Shown here: positions 52,339 to 62,079 of the stretch, piece after piece
Layout of the letters: every line of letters starts with the position of its first letter
How positions within the stretch are numbered: position 1 is the stretch's first letter
Origin: an uncultured Erythrobacter sp.
GTDB taxonomy: Bacteria > Pseudomonadota > Alphaproteobacteria > Sphingomonadales > Sphingomonadaceae
Length of the DNA: 64,000 nt
NCBI GenBank assembly: GCA_947499505.1
Contig: CANMOQ010000002.1
Span: 62,001 to 126,000 of the forward strand
Direction: 5' to 3'
Made by a program: the position numbers and the translations under genes
Notes under the pieces: generated by a model
Told to the model about the DNA's origin: nothing
Database searches by the model: none
The model's input: the letters and a program-made list of their open reading frames with translations, nothing else

Positions 52339-55300
52339 GTGACGAACCTTCAACCGCTCGACCGATCTGACCTGCGCCGCGCCTATCGCGCCGAGGAGAA
52401 CGCGTGCATCCAAGAACGCATTGAGCAGGCCGCCCCCGCCTCGCGCTTGCACGAGGCCTCAGCTGAACTGGCGACTCAATTGATCGAGGGCGCGCGCGCG
52501 AAAAAGGCGAGCGGGATCGATGCATTCCTGCAGCAATTCGGGCTCGACACCGAAGAGGGCATTGCCCTGATGTGTATGGCCGAGGCGCTGCTGCGCGTGC
52601 CCGATGCCAGCACGGCTGACGCGCTGATCAAGGACAAGATTGGCGCGATCGATTGGTCGGAGCATTTGGGCGAAAGCGCCTCCACCTTCGTCAACGCGGC
52701 GACATTTTCGCTGATGCTGACCGGCGAAGTGATCGACCCGCCAGAGGCGCATCAGCGCGGCATGGGCTCCAGCCTGAAACGCGCGGTCAACCGGCTCGGC
52801 GAACCCGTCGTGCGCAAGGCGACCCTGCAAGCGATGAAAATCCTGGGCGGGCAATTCGTCTTTGGCCGCGACATTGACGAAGCGCTGGAGAGGGCCAAGC
52901 CTGAACGCGCCAAGGGTCTGACGCACAGCTTCGACATGCTGGGCGAGGCGGCGATGACTTTCGCCGATGCCGCGCGCTACCGCGAGGCTTATGAAGGCGC
53001 GCTTGAACGGCTCGCAAAAGAGGCCAAGGGCGGGGTTGGCCCTTCACCGGGTATCTCCGTCAAACTGTCGGCCCTGCATCCCAAGTACGACTTTCTGCAC
53101 GCCGACCAGGCCCGCACTGATCTGGTGCCAATCGTCCGAAGCCTCGCCGAAAAGGCGCGCGATGCCGACATTCATTTCACCATTGATGCCGAAGAGGCCG
53201 AACGCCTCGAGCTCTCGCTCGACATCATTGAAGCTCTGATGGCCGATGACAGCCTGTTCGTGCGCGCTGATGGATCGCGCTGGGAGGGGTTTGGCCTCGC
53301 CCTGCAAGCCTATCAAAAACGCGGCCTGCCACTGTGTGATTGGGCCGCGAAGCTCGCCCGCCGCCATGGCCGCAAGCTGTTCGTGCGCCTCGTCAAAGGC
53401 GCCTATTGGGACAGCGAGGTCAAGCTCGCGCAGGTTGGCGGCCTCAGCGATTATCCGGTGTTCACCCGCAAGCTCGCCACCGATGTGAGCTACCTCGCCT
53501 GCGCCGCGCGATTGTTTGAGCACGCGGATGTGATCCGCCCCGCCTTTGCAACGCACAACGCCTACACCATCGCCGCGATTAAAGGCCTTGGCGTAGACAA
53601 ACCCTACGAGTTTCAGCGCCTGCACGGCATGGGCGAGGAAGTGTACGATGCGCTTGCCGCTGTGGAAGGTAACAACCGCACGCCCGTGCGCATTTACGCG
53701 CCGGTTGGCGGGCACAAGGAATTGCTCGCCTATCTCGTGCGCCGCCTGCTCGAAAACGGCGCCAACACCAGTTTCGTAAACCGGATGGGCGATGCCGATA
53801 TTCCCGCCGCAGAGCTGGCCGGTGACCCTATTGCTCAGCTCGCCGAGTGCTCACCCTTTCGCAATCCGAACATTCCTCTGCCCGCCGACATTTTTGAAAA
53901 CCGCACAAACAGCGCCGGGATCGACCTGTCAGATCCGCTTGTGCGCGGCCCGCTGGAGCTCCGCCTGAGCGAGCTGGCGACGCAGCAATGGAACGCCAGC
54001 CCGACCTTCGTCAGCGAAGAGCCAGGCGAGATCGCGCCGATCACCATGCCGCATGACCTTGGCAGCCAGGTTGGCACGCGCCGCGACGCCACGGCGGGGG
54101 AGGTCGATTACGCCATCACCACCGCGCTCGCGATCCAGCCGGGCTGGGATGCACTGGGCGGGGAAAGCCGGGCTGCGCTTCTCGATGAAGCCGCCAATCT
54201 GTTTGAGGCGCATTCGGCGGAGTTCCTCTCCCTATGCCAGCGTGAGGCGGGCAAGACCCTACCCGATGCGGTGCTGGAGCTGCGCGAAGCGGTCGATTTC
54301 CTGCGCTATTACGCGTGCGAGGCGCGCCGCCAATTTGCTGAGCCTACCGTTTTGCCCGGCCCTACCGGCGAGGAAAACCTGCTCTCGCTGCATGGGCGCG
54401 GCGTGTTCGCCACGATCAGCCCGTGGAATTTCCCGCTCGCCATCTTCATCGGCATGGCATCCGCCGCACTGGCCGCTGGCAACAGCGTGATCGCCAAACC
54501 TGCTGAGCAAACCCCGCTGATCGCGGCGCTGGCGGTGAAATTGTGCCACGAGGCGGGCATCCCGGCAGAGGCGCTGCAATTGCTGCCGGGCGCGGGCGAC
54601 GTTGGGCAAATGATCACCTCTGACCCGCGCATTGCCGGGGTGGCCTTCACTGGCTCCACAGAGACCGCGCGCGCCATCAATCTGGCACTGGCCGGCCGCG
54701 ATGGCCCGATTGCCACCTTGATCGCGGAAACTGGCGGGCAAAATGCGATGATCGTCGATTCCTCCGCTTTGCCAGAACAGGTCGTGCGCGATGTTCTGGC
54801 CAGCGCATTTCAAAGCGCAGGGCAGCGCTGCTCCGCGCTGCGCGTGCTATACTTGCAAGAAGATGTGGCCGACGAAATGCTGGCCATGATCCGCGGCGGG
54901 TTCGATGCGCTCAGCATTGGCGATCCGCGTCAGCTCTCAACCGACGTTGGCCCGGTTATCGATCCCGATGCGCAGGCCGCGTTGGAACGCCATGTGGCCC
55001 GGCGAGAGCAGCTCGGCGGCACCGTCTGGCGCAGCGAGCTGCCCAATAGCACAGAGCATGGCTGCTTTGTTGCGCCGACCATCATTGAGATCGACTCTAT
55101 CCTCGATCTGAAGCGCGAGAACTTTGGCCCCGTCCTGCATGTCGCGCGGTTTGCGGCAAGCGAGCTCGACCAAGTCATCGCCGATATCAACGCCACGGGA
55201 TTTGGCCTGACATTGGGCTTGCACAGCCGGATCGAGAACACCCGTAAGCGCGTGCAAGCCGCCGCGCGGGTCGGCAATTTCTATGTCAATCGCAATCAGA

Positions 55301-55485
55301 TCGGCGCGGTCGTGGAAAGCCAGCCGTTTGGCGGTGAAGGCCTGTCGGGCACCGGGCCAAAGGCGGGCGGCCCGCATTATCTCGCGCGCTTCGCGACCGA
55401 ACGCGTCAGTTGCACAGACACAACGGCGGCAGGCGGCAATGCCAGCCTTTTGGGGCAGCCCGCCGCGCCAACCCTTGCGAACTAA
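52339..55485 (+). CDS. putA: PutA, bifunctional proline dehydrogenase / glutamate-semialdehyde dehydrogenase
   Basis: About 1048 residues from the GTG at 52339. Oxidises proline to glutamate in two steps, the first passing electrons to the respiratory chain. PRODH barrel: GGVGPSPGISVKLSALHPKY, FVRLVKGAYWDSEVKLAQ, PAFATHNAYTIAAIKGLG, FQRLHGMGEEVYDAL, YLVRRLLENGANTSF. ALDH domain: TISPWNFPLAIFIGMASAAL, AFTGSTETARAIN, AETGGQNAMIVDSSALPEQV and FQSAGQRCSALRVLY with the catalytic Cys. It lacks the ribbon-helix-helix of E. coli PutA, so it is not self-regulating. Confidence 0.95.
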   Translation: MTNLQPLDRSDLRRAYRAEENACIQERIEQAAPASRLHEASAELATQLIEGARAKKASGIDAFLQQFGLDTEEGIALMCMAEALLRVPDASTADALIKDKIGAIDWSEHLGESASTFVNAATFSLMLTGEVIDPPEAHQRGMGSSLKRAVNRLGEPVVRKATLQAMKILGGQFVFGRDIDEALERAKPERAKGLTHSFDMLGEAAMTFADAARYREAYEGALERLAKEAKGGVGPSPGISVKLSALHPKYDFLHADQARTDLVPIVRSLAEKARDADIHFTIDAEEAERLELSLDIIEALMADDSLFVRADGSRWEGFGLALQAYQKRGLPLCDWAAKLARRHGRKLFVRLVKGAYWDSEVKLAQVGGLSDYPVFTRKLATDVSYLACAARLFEHADVIRPAFATHNAYTIAAIKGLGVDKPYEFQRLHGMGEEVYDALAAVEGNNRTPVRIYAPVGGHKELLAYLVRRLLENGANTSFVNRMGDADIPAAELAGDPIAQLAECSPFRNPNIPLPADIFENRTNSAGIDLSDPLVRGPLELRLSELATQQWNASPTFVSEEPGEIAPITMPHDLGSQVGTRRDATAGEVDYAITTALAIQPGWDALGGESRAALLDEAANLFEAHSAEFLSLCQREAGKTLPDAVLELREAVDFLRYYACEARRQFAEPTVLPGPTGEENLLSLHGRGVFATISPWNFPLAIFIGMASAALAAGNSVIAKPAEQTPLIAALAVKLCHEAGIPAEALQLLPGAGDVGQMITSDPRIAGVAFTGSTETARAINLALAGRDGPIATLIAETGGQNAMIVDSSALPEQVVRDVLASAFQSAGQRCSALRVLYLQEDVADEMLAMIRGGFDALSIGDPRQLSTDVGPVIDPDAQAALERHVARREQLGGTVWRSELPNSTEHGCFVAPTIIEIDSILDLKRENFGPVLHVARFAASELDQVIADINATGFGLTLGLHSRIENTRKRVQAAARVGNFYVNRNQIGAVVESQPFGGEGLSGTGPKAGGPHYLARFATERVSCTDTTAAGGNASLLGQPAAPTLAN

Positions 55486-55511
55486 GCGGGCTTCGATTTA
55501 TCACGCCGCCC

Positions 55512-56039
55512 ATGAAACGGATCGCAACCCTTATCGTCACTCTGCTCGCGCTCGTCTGGAGCGGGCCCGCCTTTGCGGCGGTGACCATGCATTTTCACAG
55601 CTTCAACGGATCGGTGCTGTTTGGGCGCTATCCCCACGCCTTCATCGTGCTGGAGGGGACGCTGGGTTCGGGCAAGGTGGTGAACGAGAATTACGGCTTC
55701 ACCGCGAAAAAGGTCTCGCCCGCGATTTTGAATGGGCCGGTGGTGCACGACATCCTGGTTGAGGAGCCAAAGTACATCAAGAAAACCAACCGCCATTTCA
55801 GCGTGCGTCTGACCGATGCGCAATATGAGCGGATAAAGGCCGAGGTCAGCAAATGGCGCAATGCGCCGGGCAAATATTACGACCTCGACACGCGCAATTG
55901 CATCCACTTTGTCGGCGCCATGGCGCAGATCGCCGGGCTAAAGGTGAACTACCCGGAGAATATGCTGAGACGCCCGAAGAAATGGCTGAACCATATGACG
56001 GGGCTTAATCCGGCGCTGCGGGCGAAGGCGATAAAGTGA
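55512..56039 (+). CDS. Exported papain-like/NlpC-type hypothetical protein
   Basis: 175 residues from the ATG at 55512. Signal peptide (IATLIVTLLALVWSGPAFAA). A His in LFGRYPHAFIVLEG and a later Cys in LDTRNCIHFVGAMAQIAGL resemble a circularly permuted NlpC/P60 or papain-like fold, in which the His precedes the Cys. Peptide or amide hydrolase activity is possible but not proven. It lies 26 bases after putA on the same strand. Confidence 0.65.
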   Translation: MKRIATLIVTLLALVWSGPAFAAVTMHFHSFNGSVLFGRYPHAFIVLEGTLGSGKVVNENYGFTAKKVSPAILNGPVVHDILVEEPKYIKKTNRHFSVRLTDAQYERIKAEVSKWRNAPGKYYDLDTRNCIHFVGAMAQIAGLKVNYPENMLRRPKKWLNHMTGLNPALRAKAIK

Positions 56040-56095
56040 GGTGGAGGCATTTGGGGGTGAAAGCGGAATGACGCCTTACTGGCCAAGACCTGACC

Positions 56096-56533
56096 TCAGC
56101 AGTCCACCGGTGGATCGACCTTCACGGGAATGGTTCCATCCAACGTGGTCGCGCATTTAGCTTGAACTCTTTGGTCGGTTTCGTCCACCGAGTATTGAAA
56201 CCAAAGTGTTCGACACCCTTGATCCGCGAATCCCATGGTTAGGTCTTCACGCTCTTTCCAACTCACACCGGGTTTTCGCTCCCCAGACTCTTCACCTAAG
56301 TAAGGCGTTGACAGGTGGTACTCCCCGACCAAATACTTCTTTCCGACATAGCTATTTGGAACCCATACGATGGAATATTCGCGGTGGTAGCAAGTGAGAT
56401 TCCCGGCGCCTTCCGGCAATAGTACTCTATTCTCAGCATCAGCGATCAATGCGGCACGCTCGGCGCTGGTTAGATCACCAGAGCAAGCTGACATTAAGAC
56501 AACGAACCACAAAGTTACAACGAGCCTCATCAA
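56096..56533 (-). CDS. Hypothetical lipoprotein
   Basis: 145 residues. Lipobox at [10 protein letters not shown]. The mature part has several Cys ([24 protein letters not shown]; final PPVDC) that may form disulfides. No family is recognised. Single minus-strand gene between plus-strand neighbours. Confidence 0.65.
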   Translation of the reverse strand: MMRLVVTLWFVVLMSACSGDLTSAERAALIADAENRVLLPEGAGNLTCYHREYSIVWVPNSYVGKKYLVGEYHLSTPYLGEESGERKPGVSWKEREDLTMGFADQGCRTLWFQYSVDETDQRVQAKCATTLDGTIPVKVDPPVDC

Positions 56534-56683
56534 ATCATATTGGCGAATGAAGCGAACGTCTGCAACTGGGGCGCTAGCTGCCCCCCCCCTTTTCTTAGCA
56601 TGTCTCGCACTCGCTCAATTCCTCCCACACCTAAAACCTTGGCCGCGCTTGCCCCCGCGCGCTGCTTCGGGAATCAATCACGC

Positions 56684-57238
56684 ATGGCGATTCTTTCAGA
56701 CAAGTGGATTAGGTCCAAGGCGCAAGACGAGGGCATGATTGAGCCCTTTGTTGAGGCTCAGCGGCGCGAGGGCGTCATCTCGTATGGCCTCTCATCCTAT
56801 GGCTATGACGCGCGGGTCGCGGATGAGTTCAAGATCTTCACCAATGTGAACTCGGCCACGGTCGATCCAAAGAGCTTTGACGCGGGCAGCCTGGTCGACC
56901 GCAAGACCGATGTCTGCATCATCCCGCCCAATTCCTTTGCTCTGGCGCGCACGGTCGAATATTTCCGCGTGCCCGAAGACGTGTTGGTGATCTGCCTCGG
57001 CAAGAGCACCTATGCGCGCTGCGGCATCATCGTGAATGTCACCCCTCTGGAGCCGGGCTGGGAGGGGCATGTGACGCTGGAATTTTCCAACACCACGCCG
57101 CTGCCTGCGAAAATCTACGCCAATGAAGGCGCGTGCCAGTTCCTGTTTCTGAAGGGCAATGAGCGCTGCGAGACGAGCTATAAAGACCGCGCTGGCAAAT
57201 ATATGGGCCAACGCGGGGTGACCTTGCCGAGGTTATAG
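56684..57238 (+). CDS. dcd: Dcd, dCTP deaminase
   Basis: 184 residues from the ATG at 56684, the conserved [13 protein letters not shown] start. Deaminates dCTP to dUTP for thymidylate synthesis. Diagnostic blocks: [60 protein letters not shown] and [20 protein letters not shown] with the catalytic Glu. Open frame upstream (56540-56683) is intergenic and carries a C9 tract at 56581-56589. Confidence 0.95.
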   Translation: MAILSDKWIRSKAQDEGMIEPFVEAQRREGVISYGLSSYGYDARVADEFKIFTNVNSATVDPKSFDAGSLVDRKTDVCIIPPNSFALARTVEYFRVPEDVLVICLGKSTYARCGIIVNVTPLEPGWEGHVTLEFSNTTPLPAKIYANEGACQFLFLKGNERCETSYKDRAGKYMGQRGVTLPRL

Positions 57239-57251
57239 GCCCGGTCCCTGG

Positions 57252-57331
57252 CCACCCGCGCCCTCCACCCTTCCACCCGGATTGTCACACCGGGTTAGGA
57301 TCCGGGTGAAAGGGTGGAGGGCGCGGGGTGG
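57252..57331. repeat. Large inverted repeat after dcd
   Basis: Two arms of about 31 bases (57252-57282 and 57300-57331), complementary except for one mismatch and one indel, with a 17-base loop containing CACACCGGGTTA. The core is GCGCCCTCCACCCTT. Short CCGG boxes extend the pairing outward. No T tract, so a REP-like palindrome or mRNA stabiliser is more likely than a terminator. Confidence 0.85.
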
Positions 57332-57364
57332 TCCCGGTATCTCAAAGAAAAGGAAAACGCACCC

Positions 57365-58162
57365 ATGACCATCGCCAAATTTCCATTCTGGCGGGTCGTG
57401 CCGTCTGAGAGCGGGCGCGAGGGCGAATATGTCCTCCCCATCACCCGGCCCGCCACCGTAGGCCCGCCCGGCAATCCGCACATCATGGGCGGTGCCTGCC
57501 TGGGCGCGGCGGTGGACGCGTTGGAGCTGTCCAGCCAGCAACCCCTGCTCTGGGCGACCATCCAGTTTCGCATCCCCAGCCAAGGCGCAGAGGAGCTCAC
57601 CATCCGCTGCGAGCAAGTAGGCGGCGGGCGCAGCATTGGCCAATGGCAGGCGGATGTCATCCTAAACGGGCGGGTGATCCAGATGGTTACCGCCGCCGTT
57701 GGAGCGCGCGAACCGAGCGAGCAGGTGCTGTTTGCGAAAATGCCCGACGTCCCGCCGCCAGATGAATGCCCGGAGAAGCCGAAGGACGCCAATGGCTTTG
57801 ACGACAATCTGCCCGGCCAGCTAGAGCGGCGCACCGCGCTGGAGGACAATGAGCGCGGGATCGAGGCTGTGTGGTCGCGTTCAAAGGCAGGCTTTGCCAA
57901 TGATGCCGGCTTGCTGGCGGTGATCTCAGACTTTTTCCTTGGCGCGCACCCGCGCGCGCACGGCGGATCGAGCTTGGATGCAACCTTCCGCTTCATCCAA
58001 TCGGCGCCGCCGGGGTGGGTGCTGTCCGTGACCCAGATGTGCGCCTTTGATCGCGGCGTTGCTCAGGGGCAGGCGCAGCATTTCGGCGAGGATGGCACCT
58101 TGCTGGCAATCTCCAGCCAGACCGGCGTAGTGCCGCGCGTTCCGCTTTCGGACCTCGCTTAG
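57365..58162 (+). CDS. Acyl-CoA thioesterase-like double hotdog protein
   Basis: 265 residues from the ATG at 57365 (AAGGA before it). Two hotdog-like halves: first PHIMGGACLGAAVDALELSS, WATIQFRIPSQGAEELTIRC; second LGAHPRAHGGSSLDATFRFI, which resembles the TesB-type SLDxxxxF motif. Likely hydrolyses acyl-CoA thioesters. It follows dcd after the inverted repeat and precedes a reductase gene on the same strand. Confidence 0.75.
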   Translation: MTIAKFPFWRVVPSESGREGEYVLPITRPATVGPPGNPHIMGGACLGAAVDALELSSQQPLLWATIQFRIPSQGAEELTIRCEQVGGGRSIGQWQADVILNGRVIQMVTAAVGAREPSEQVLFAKMPDVPPPDECPEKPKDANGFDDNLPGQLERRTALEDNERGIEAVWSRSKAGFANDAGLLAVISDFFLGAHPRAHGGSSLDATFRFIQSAPPGWVLSVTQMCAFDRGVAQGQAQHFGEDGTLLAISSQTGVVPRVPLSDLA

Positions 58163-58239
58163 GAACCACCTGCGCCGTAACGGCTTTGACTCTGTGATCA
58201 TGCGCGCGCATCAAGCTGGCGCAAAAGGAGAGTTTTCGT

Positions 58240-59415
58240 ATGGCTAAGACCGAATTCGACATCATCATCTATGGCGCCACCGGGTTCACCGGGCGGCTCG
58301 TGGCAGAGCATTTCGTTTGCGAATATGGGGACAGCAGCGATGCCCCAAAATGGGCGATGGCCGGGCGCAGCCTGGAAAAGCTGGAGGCAGTGCGCGACGA
58401 AATTGGCGCACCAGCCAGCACGCCATTGGTGGTGGCTGATGCCGATGACATGGCCAGCCTGGAGGCGATGTGCGCGCGCACCAAAGTCGTGCTGACCACG
58501 GTTGGTCCGTATCAGCTTTACGGTGACAATCTGGTCGAGGCCTGCGTCAAAACCGGCACTGATTACACCGATCTGTGCGGCGAGCCGACCTGGATGCGCG
58601 AAAAAATCGACCAGTTCGGCGATGCGGCCAAGGCCAGCGGCGCGAGCATCTGTTTCTCCAGCGGGTTCGATTCCATCCCCTTCGACCTCGGCGTGTTGAT
58701 GGCTCAAAAAGAAGCCAAGAAGCGCTTTGGCAAGCCAGCACCGCGCATTCGCGGCCGCGTGCGCGCAATGGCGGGCGGTGCATCAGGCGGCACGGTGGCC
58801 AGTATGACCGAAACGATGAAGGCGGTGGCCAAGAACCCCAAGCTCATCAATGTGCTGCGCAGCTCCTTCGGTCTGACCCCAGGCTTTGAGGGGCCAAGTC
58901 AGCCCTCCGGCATGGTCCCGACCTATGAGAAAGACCTCGACAAATGGGCCGCTCCGTTTGTGATGGCCGCGATCAACACCAAGAACGTGCACCGCACCAA
59001 CTTCCTGCTCGGCCACCCATATGGCGAAGACTTCGTCTATGATGAAATGGTGCTGACCAGCCCGGGCGATGCGGGCAAGAAGATGGCCAATGCGGCGGCT
59101 GAAATGATGAAGAACCCGTTCGGTGCCAAGCCACCCAAGCCAGGTGAAGGCCCCAGCAAGGAAGAGCGTGAGAACGGATTTTACGACGTGCTGTTCGTGG
59201 CTGATATGCCGGACGGTGAGAGCCTGCATTACGGCGTCAAAGGCAAGTATGATCCGGGCTATGGCTCAACCAGCCGGATGATCGCAGAAACCGCGATTGG
59301 CCTGCTCAGCTGCAAGGCCGAGGGCGGCATTGGCACGCCGGGTTCCTTCATGGGCGAGGATCTGGTCAAGCGGCTCGAGGAGCATGCCGACCTGACGTTT
59401 GCTCTGGAGAATTAA
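58240..59415 (+). CDS. Saccharopine dehydrogenase-like (trans-acting enoyl reductase family) protein
   Basis: 391 residues. N-terminal Rossmann fold with FDIIIYGATGFTGRLVAEHF, then VVLTTVGPYQLYGDNLVEAC and TDYTDLCGEPTWMREKIDQF, SICFSSGFDSIPFDLGVLMA and GGASGGTVASMTETMK. This matches the saccharopine-reductase-like family that includes trans-acting enoyl reductases of lipid synthesis. Here it is a stand-alone gene, and its substrate is unknown. Closed by the terminator at 59445. Confidence 0.88.
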   Translation: MAKTEFDIIIYGATGFTGRLVAEHFVCEYGDSSDAPKWAMAGRSLEKLEAVRDEIGAPASTPLVVADADDMASLEAMCARTKVVLTTVGPYQLYGDNLVEACVKTGTDYTDLCGEPTWMREKIDQFGDAAKASGASICFSSGFDSIPFDLGVLMAQKEAKKRFGKPAPRIRGRVRAMAGGASGGTVASMTETMKAVAKNPKLINVLRSSFGLTPGFEGPSQPSGMVPTYEKDLDKWAAPFVMAAINTKNVHRTNFLLGHPYGEDFVYDEMVLTSPGDAGKKMANAAAEMMKNPFGAKPPKPGEGPSKEERENGFYDVLFVADMPDGESLHYGVKGKYDPGYGSTSRMIAETAIGLLSCKAEGGIGTPGSFMGEDLVKRLEEHADLTFALEN

Positions 59416-59444
59416 TCCGCGGGCAAAGCCGAGCATAAGCACGC

Positions 59445-59484
59445 AAAAAGGGCAGGCCTGGCATTCGCCGAACCTGCCCTTTTT
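59445..59484. terminator. Bidirectional terminator between convergent genes
   Basis: AAAAAGGGCAGG (59445-59456) pairs with CCTGCCCTTTTT (59473-59484), a 12-bp stem with A/T flanks serving both strands. It closes the reductase gene and the TonB receptor gene. Confidence 0.9.
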
Positions 59485-59510
59485 ATTGCGTTCCCGCTTT
59501 GGCGGCGGAT

Positions 59511-61679
59511 TTAGAAGCTGAAGCGGACGTTGGCTTTTAGATTGCGCCCGGCCAGCGGCACGAAATCCTTGGTAAAGCTCGCGTGGCGGCGGCCAACGAC
59601 ATCAAACAGATTGTCGACACCGACCACCAGGGTCACGTTCTCGCGGCTTGGCAGAGGGCGCCAAGCCACCGACAGGTTCACAAATGCAAATGCATCGGTT
59701 TCTGTTTCAAAAGCGTCGACATCGTCCTGCTCGCCAAACCATTGCACTTCCGCACGTGCGTCAAATGCATCGGTTTGCAGCTCCAGCGCGCCAAGCAATT
59801 CGATCGGTGGAATACGCGGGACGGCGGTGCCATCGTCAAGCTCTGCCTGAATGTAGGAACCGCGCAGGTCCGCCAGCAATTCCATCCCGCCGTTTTTGAA
59901 CAATGGGAATTGAACCTCGCCCTCGATGCCGAAGTAATCCGCATCATCCTGAAGGAAGACGAACACCGGCAGGCCGTCCTCTTCCTCGCCATTTCCGGAG
60001 AGGAAGATGTAGTCGTCAAACCATTGGTTGTAGACTGCGAGGCTGAATGTCGCCGGACCGACCTGGCCGCGCGCAAAGGCTTCAATGCCCCATGCGCTTT
60101 CGGTCGACAGCGTCGTGTCGCCAATCTCAAATTGCTGGGTCGCGATGTGCGGGCCATTGGCGAACAATTCTTCCGCCGCCGGAGCGCGTTCGACGCGCGA
60201 GACATTCACGCCTGCGCGGAAGGCATCGTCAGCCTCATAGACCAGGCCAAGCGCGCCTGAGAAATTGGTGAAATCCCGCGAGACGCCCAGCTCCTGCGAG
60301 GAGACATCGGTGAATTCCACGCGGCCAGCGGCCTCCAATTGGATCGGGCCAGGGCCGAATTCCTGCAGCGCAAACAGCGCAAATTGATCGGTGATGTTGG
60401 GGGCGACAAAGGCCTCTTCACCAATCGCCTGAAAATCGCGGTAGGTGTATTGCAGGCCAATCGAACCGCGCGACGGCCCGGTTTCGCTTTGCGAGAGCTC
60501 GACCCGCGCCTCAAGGCTTTCGACATCGAATACGGTGCCGATTTCATCGCCTTCAAATTCGGTGTGGGTGTAATCGGAATAGCCAAAGCGGATTTTCAGC
60601 CGCTCGAAGAACCCATCGCCAAGGTCGAGATCAGCTAGGAAGTCTGCGCGGAATTGCTCAAGGCCAATGGTGACGATTTCCTCACCCTCTTCCTCGCCTT
60701 CTTCCTCTTCACCTTCTTCGCCGTGCGCGTGCTCAGTACCCGGGCGGCCGGGGACGCCGTAATCCGTATCGTAAAAGCCGATCGAGGCACCAAAGACATT
60801 GTTGCCGGAAATGAAGCTGAGGCCAGCATTGGCCGTCCAGGTTTCGGTTGCGGAGTTGGGGATGACCCCGCGCGCTTCGGCTGCTTCACGCAGTTCCGCT
60901 GCCTCTTCAACCTCACCTTCGGCTTCCTCTTCGTCGGCCAATTCGAGGATTTCAGCGCGCAGTTCCGGCGCGATTTGGAAACCGCCGATCTCCAGATCAT
61001 TGGTGTTGCGATAGCTACCATCGACGTGGAAGACGAAGCTGTTACCGAGCGGCACATCAAGCGACGCGCCGAGATTGCGCAAGTCACTCGCAGTATCCGC
61101 CGCCACAACCGCATCGAAATGCAGCGCTTCGTCTGGCATCCGGCGCGGGATACGCTTGTCGATGACGTTGACTGCGCCGCCGATCGCTTGGCTACCAAAC
61201 AAAAGTACAGCTGGGCCGCGCAGAACTTCGATCCGCTCGGTCGTCAGCGGCTCAATCGTGGTCGCATGGTCAGCCGAGGTGTTGGAGACGTCTGCTGTAC
61301 CCAGGCCGTCAACCAGAATGCGCACGCGCTCACCTTGGAAGCCGCGCAGAACCGGGCGCGATGCGCCGGGAGAGAAGCTGGTGGCGGAAACGCCGGGCAA
61401 TTTGGCGAGGACTTCGCCGATCTGCCCGTTCAGGTTCTTCTGAATATCTTCAATATCGAGCACCGACGTACCGGCGAGCACGTCCAATTGCTCAAGGCCA
61501 GCGGCGCTGACGATGATATTGCCTTCGTAATCGACCTGGCGATTGTGCAGGTCATCGGCGAGGCGTTCTTCGGCCTGATCACTGTCTGGCTCCGCTTGCG
61601 TCTGTGCGGCGGCGGGAGTTGAAATCAGCCCAAGCGAGAGAGCAGTGGCAAGCGCCAAATGAGAAGTTGTCGGTTTCAT
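59511..61679 (-). CDS. TonB-dependent outer-membrane receptor, probable metal (zinc) type
   Basis: 722 residues. Signal peptide (LALATALSLGLISTPAAAQT), plug domain (GNIIVSAAGLEQLDVLAGTS; VLRGPAVLLFGSQAIGGAVN; VIDKRIPRR) and a 22-strand barrel ending LKANVRFSF. An extracellular loop near residue 310 is His/Glu-rich (HAHGEEGEEEEGEEEGEE), like the metal-capturing loops of ZnuD receptors. A palindrome resembling a Zur box lies upstream. Zinc uptake is inferred; siderophore or other metal is possible. No other transport genes nearby. Confidence 0.88.
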   Translation of the reverse strand: MKPTTSHLALATALSLGLISTPAAAQTQAEPDSDQAEERLADDLHNRQVDYEGNIIVSAAGLEQLDVLAGTSVLDIEDIQKNLNGQIGEVLAKLPGVSATSFSPGASRPVLRGFQGERVRILVDGLGTADVSNTSADHATTIEPLTTERIEVLRGPAVLLFGSQAIGGAVNVIDKRIPRRMPDEALHFDAVVAADTASDLRNLGASLDVPLGNSFVFHVDGSYRNTNDLEIGGFQIAPELRAEILELADEEEAEGEVEEAAELREAAEARGVIPNSATETWTANAGLSFISGNNVFGASIGFYDTDYGVPGRPGTEHAHGEEGEEEEGEEEGEEIVTIGLEQFRADFLADLDLGDGFFERLKIRFGYSDYTHTEFEGDEIGTVFDVESLEARVELSQSETGPSRGSIGLQYTYRDFQAIGEEAFVAPNITDQFALFALQEFGPGPIQLEAAGRVEFTDVSSQELGVSRDFTNFSGALGLVYEADDAFRAGVNVSRVERAPAAEELFANGPHIATQQFEIGDTTLSTESAWGIEAFARGQVGPATFSLAVYNQWFDDYIFLSGNGEEEDGLPVFVFLQDDADYFGIEGEVQFPLFKNGGMELLADLRGSYIQAELDDGTAVPRIPPIELLGALELQTDAFDARAEVQWFGEQDDVDAFETETDAFAFVNLSVAWRPLPSRENVTLVVGVDNLFDVVGRRHASFTKDFVPLAGRNLKANVRFSF

Positions 61680-61707
61680 GATCGTCCCTGATCGAGAGTA
61701 GTTGAAT

Positions 61708-61722
61708 GTAATAACGTATCAC
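61708..61722. promoter_or_regulatory. Candidate Zur-like operator before the TonB receptor
   Basis: GTAATAACGTATCAC is an imperfect palindrome (arms 5 of 6 complementary), 29 bases upstream of the receptor start on the minus strand. It resembles AT-rich Zur/Fur sites, but the match is not exact. Confidence 0.35.
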
Positions 61723-61907
61723 GCCACTAGCAGAGACGCTCACGCTTGCAAGCTTGTTCTTCGGTGGTTCGACGAATCGCTGTGAACGACCGATGAGCGG
61801 CACAGTGACCTGCGCTGCGCGAGGCACGAACAGAGCGCACAAGCGAATAGAGCGCGTCAATCAGACGCGCTTCCCCCGAGGGGGATGCATTCGCAAATTG
61901 GAAGAAA

Positions 61908-61954
61908 TGGAGCGGGCGAGGCGATTCGAACGCCCGACCCCAACCTTGGCAAGG
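61908..61954 (-). tRNA. 3' fragment of tRNA-Gly(GCC), attachment site remnant
   Basis: Reading minus, the anticodon loop TTGCCAA, anticodon-stem 3' side GGTT, variable loop, T-arm with TTCGAAT and acceptor strand ending GCCCGCTCCA are present; the 5' half is absent beyond the anticodon stem. A displaced 3' tRNA end next to an integrase marks the attachment site of an integrated element. The intact tRNA-Gly should lie at the element's far right end, outside the window. Confidence 0.85.
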
Positions 61955-62079
61955 GTGGGCAAACGCGCATTGACGGCTTTACGCGAACCGAAACCTTCAA
62001 TAAAAACAACCATGGGCGTTCAAGCATGTTCGCCAATGTTTTTCATGTTTTTTTCATGGATTTTGGAGCCAGCCGCACA

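Noticed and set aside
61885..62079. Longer start of the integrase
   Set aside because: It would translate through the tRNA-Gly fragment; conserved integrase sequence begins after 62080.
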